Below are positions 22,721 to 23,751 of a stretch of DNA of 23,751 nt, one piece after another; position 1 is the first letter of the stretch, and every line of letters starts with the position of its first letter. Under the pieces are notes generated by a model that ran no database searches, was not told where the DNA came from, and saw nothing but the letters and a program-made list of their open reading frames with translations. The position numbers and the translations under genes are program-made. The stretch is from Prevotellaceae bacterium UBA4301 (GTDB lineage Bacteria > Bacteroidota > Bacteroidia > Bacteroidales > Bacteroidaceae), in assembly GCA_002395775.1 (NCBI GenBank), contig DGUV01000044.1:1-23751 (forward strand), written 5' to 3'.

Positions 22721-23521
22721 TCAGCCTCGCTCCTGCTCCATCTTCTCAAAGTCCTTGTCGCGCAGGACAAAGCTGTTGGTAAGGTACTTGGCACGCACCA
22801 CGGGGTTGGCCGCCAGCTCCTGAGGCGTACCGTGGAACAGTATCTGGCCCTCGAAAAGCATGTACGCTCGGTCAGTGATGCAAAGGGTGTCCTCCACATT
22901 GTGGTCGGTGATGAGCACACCGATGTTGCGCCGCCTCAGCTTCCAGACGATAAACTGAATGTCCTCTACGGCAATCGGGTCAACGCCGGCAAAGGGTTCG
23001 TCGAGCATGATGAACCGCGGGTTGATGGCCAGGCAGCGGGCAATCTCTGTGCGGCGTCGCTCGCCACCCGAACACTGGTCGCCCAGATTCTTACGAATCT
23101 TCTGCAGGTTGAACTCGTCGAGCAACGACTCCAGCTTCCATCGCCGATATTCGGCAGGAGTGCCCTCAAAGTCGGCAGGTTTGGGACACATCTCCAGCAC
23201 GCTGCTGATGTTGTCCTCTACCGACATCTTGCGAAACACCGAGGCCTCCTGGGCCAGATAGCCGATGCCCCTGCGAGCACGCTGATAGACGGGCAGCTTG
23301 GTGATTTCCTCCTCGCCCAGAAAGATGTGTCCGGCATTGGGGATGACCAGTCCGGTGGTCATGTAGAACGATGTGGTCTTGCCCGCACCGTTGGGTCCGA
23401 GCAACCCGACGATTTCACCCTGTGAGACGTGAAACGACACGTTGCTCACCACGGTACGTTTGCCATAGACCTTGACCAGTCCCTCGCTGCGGAGGGTTAG
23501 ATTGTTGTTATTTTCTTCCAT
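22721..23521 (-). CDS. lptB: LPS export system ATP-binding protein LptB
   Basis: Cytoplasmic ATPase that powers extraction of LPS from the inner membrane with LptFG. I chose the ATG at 23521 (MEENNNNLTLRSEGLVKVYG, 266 residues); the frame stays open further upstream, but that DNA is promoter and repeat. Motifs: Walker A GPNGAGKT (42-49), Q-loop Gln91 in YLAQEASVFRKMSVEDN, signature CSGGERRR (150-157), Walker B FIMLDEP with catalytic Glu175, and switch His207. The YLAQEASVFRK and CSGGERRRTEIAR segments are typical of LptB rather than of other ABC ATPases. The -7 box TATCTTTGC at 23528-23536 lies only 6 bp from the ATG, so the mRNA may have almost no leader. It is divergent from the MlaE-like gene and convergent with the PUL. 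Confidence 0.93.
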   Translation of the reverse strand: MEENNNNLTLRSEGLVKVYGKRTVVSNVSFHVSQGEIVGLLGPNGAGKTTSFYMTTGLVIPNAGHIFLGEEEITKLPVYQRARRGIGYLAQEASVFRKMSVEDNISSVLEMCPKPADFEGTPAEYRRWKLESLLDEFNLQKIRKNLGDQCSGGERRRTEIARCLAINPRFIMLDEPFAGVDPIAVEDIQFIVWKLRRRNIGVLITDHNVEDTLCITDRAYMLFEGQILFHGTPQELAANPVVRAKYLTNSFVLRDKDFEKMEQERG

Positions 23522-23527
23522 TTCGGT

Positions 23528-23536
23528 GCAAAGATA
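23528..23536 (-). promoter_or_regulatory. Candidate -7 box for lptB
   Basis: TATCTTTGC on the minus strand matches TAnnTTTG. At 19 bp upstream the sequence is TTTC, one base off the TTTG -33 element. The box nearly abuts the start codon, implying a leaderless or very short-leader mRNA. Confidence 0.6.
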
Positions 23537-23556
23537 CGGAATTAATTGAAAAACGG

Positions 23557-23577
23557 AAATTGAAAATTGAAAATTAA
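23557..23577. repeat. Heptanucleotide tandem repeat (AAATTGA) in a divergent promoter
   Basis: AAATTGA at 23557-23563 and 23564-23570, then a degenerate AAATTAA at 23571-23577. It overlaps the -33 regions of both divergent promoters. Same 7-bp period as at 992-1019 and 6970-7004. Confidence 0.7.
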
Positions 23578-23590
23578 TTCGTATATTTGC
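23559..23590 (+). promoter_or_regulatory. Promoter of the MlaE-like permease gene
   Basis: ATTG (23559-23562), a 19-bp spacer and TATATTTG (23582-23589, followed by C) match the Bacteroidetes consensus apart from one base in the -33 box. The -33 box lies within the AAATTGA repeat. Confidence 0.7.
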
Positions 23591-23618
23591 CCGCAAAACA
23601 TAGAATGTCATGTTAATA

Positions 23619-23751
23619 ATGAAATACATTGCGGCTTTTGGCCGTTATCTCGACCTCATGGGAAAGACATTTTCCGTGCCCGAGCGCATGCGCATGTTCT
23701 GGAAGCAATATGTCAAGGAGATGGAACAGCTGGGCGTTGACTCCATCGGCA
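23619..23751 (+). CDS. MlaE-family ABC transporter permease (5' part only)
   Basis: Start of an inner-membrane permease of the MlaE type, which with an Mkl/MlaF-type ATPase and an MCE protein moves phospholipids between the membranes. Only 44 residues are visible (MKYIAAFGRYLDLMGKTFSV, then PERMRMFWKQYVKEMEQLGVDSIG). The RYLxLMGK segment, the MRMFWKQYVKEMEQLGVDSIG segment and the position at the N-terminus match this family in Bacteroidetes. An in-frame ATG at 23610 would add three residues (MLI); the shorter start is preferred by family resemblance but not proven. It is cut off before any membrane segment. The gene is divergent from lptB, so two outer-membrane lipid transport genes share a promoter region. 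Confidence 0.8.
   Translation, partial: MKYIAAFGRYLDLMGKTFSVPERMRMFWKQYVKEMEQLGVDSIG

Noticed and set aside
1..23751. CRISPR arrays, insertion sequences, phage genes or toxin-antitoxin pairs
   Set aside because: No spaced direct repeats, transposase motifs, terminal inverted repeats or phage proteins were seen. All intergenic gaps are under 300 bp and are explained by promoters, terminators or the tRNA.

Overview
The window looks like a chromosome segment from a Bacteroidetes, most like Prevotella or a close relative. Four things point there: promoters of the Bacteroidetes primary sigma factor type (TTTG, about 19-20 bp, TAnnTTTG), the near absence of Shine-Dalgarno sites, a SusC/SusD pair with a BACON-like lipoprotein, and enzymes ending in type IX secretion (T9SS) type A-like tails. 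The genus is inferred from protein style, not from a search.

Left part (1-8765). A truncated glycyl-tRNA synthetase gene runs leftward, divergent from a two-domain M16 zinc-protease lipoprotein gene. A strong terminator follows the protease gene. A rightward unit then carries parC (topoisomerase IV subunit A), a DUF3316-like secreted protein starting at TTG, and an S41-family lipoprotein whose ATG overlaps the preceding stop (ATGA). A tRNA-Leu(UAG) with its own promoter and terminator lies on the minus strand at 8830-8911.

Centre (about 8970-22706). This is the accessory part: a polysaccharide-utilisation locus (PUL). In order it holds LamG-LamG-GH18 enzyme A, a GH16 beta-glucanase-like enzyme, an unrecognised secreted protein, LamG-LamG-GH18 enzyme B (same length as A), a BACON-like lipoprotein, SusC and SusD, closed by a terminator. 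A GH16 with a laminarinase-like active site beside two GH18 enzymes suggests a mixed beta-glucan plus N-acetylglucosamine substrate. A fungal cell-wall glucan/chitin complex is one possibility, and N-glycan or O-glycan targets are others. The proposed flow is cell-surface cleavage by GH16 and GH18, glycan capture by SusD and perhaps the BACON lipoprotein, and TonB-driven import through SusC. No regulator lies in the window, and the enzymes precede susCD, the reverse of the commonest layout.

The PUL shows clear signs of recombination. The two GH18 genes are almost identical in sharply bounded blocks, including the catalytic core, and much more diverged elsewhere. Base composition also changes abruptly inside the GH16 gene and again inside susD.

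Right part (22721-end). lptB (LPS-export ATPase) runs leftward, divergent from a truncated MlaE-family permease gene. Their shared promoter region contains heptanucleotide tandem repeats like those at two other places in the window.
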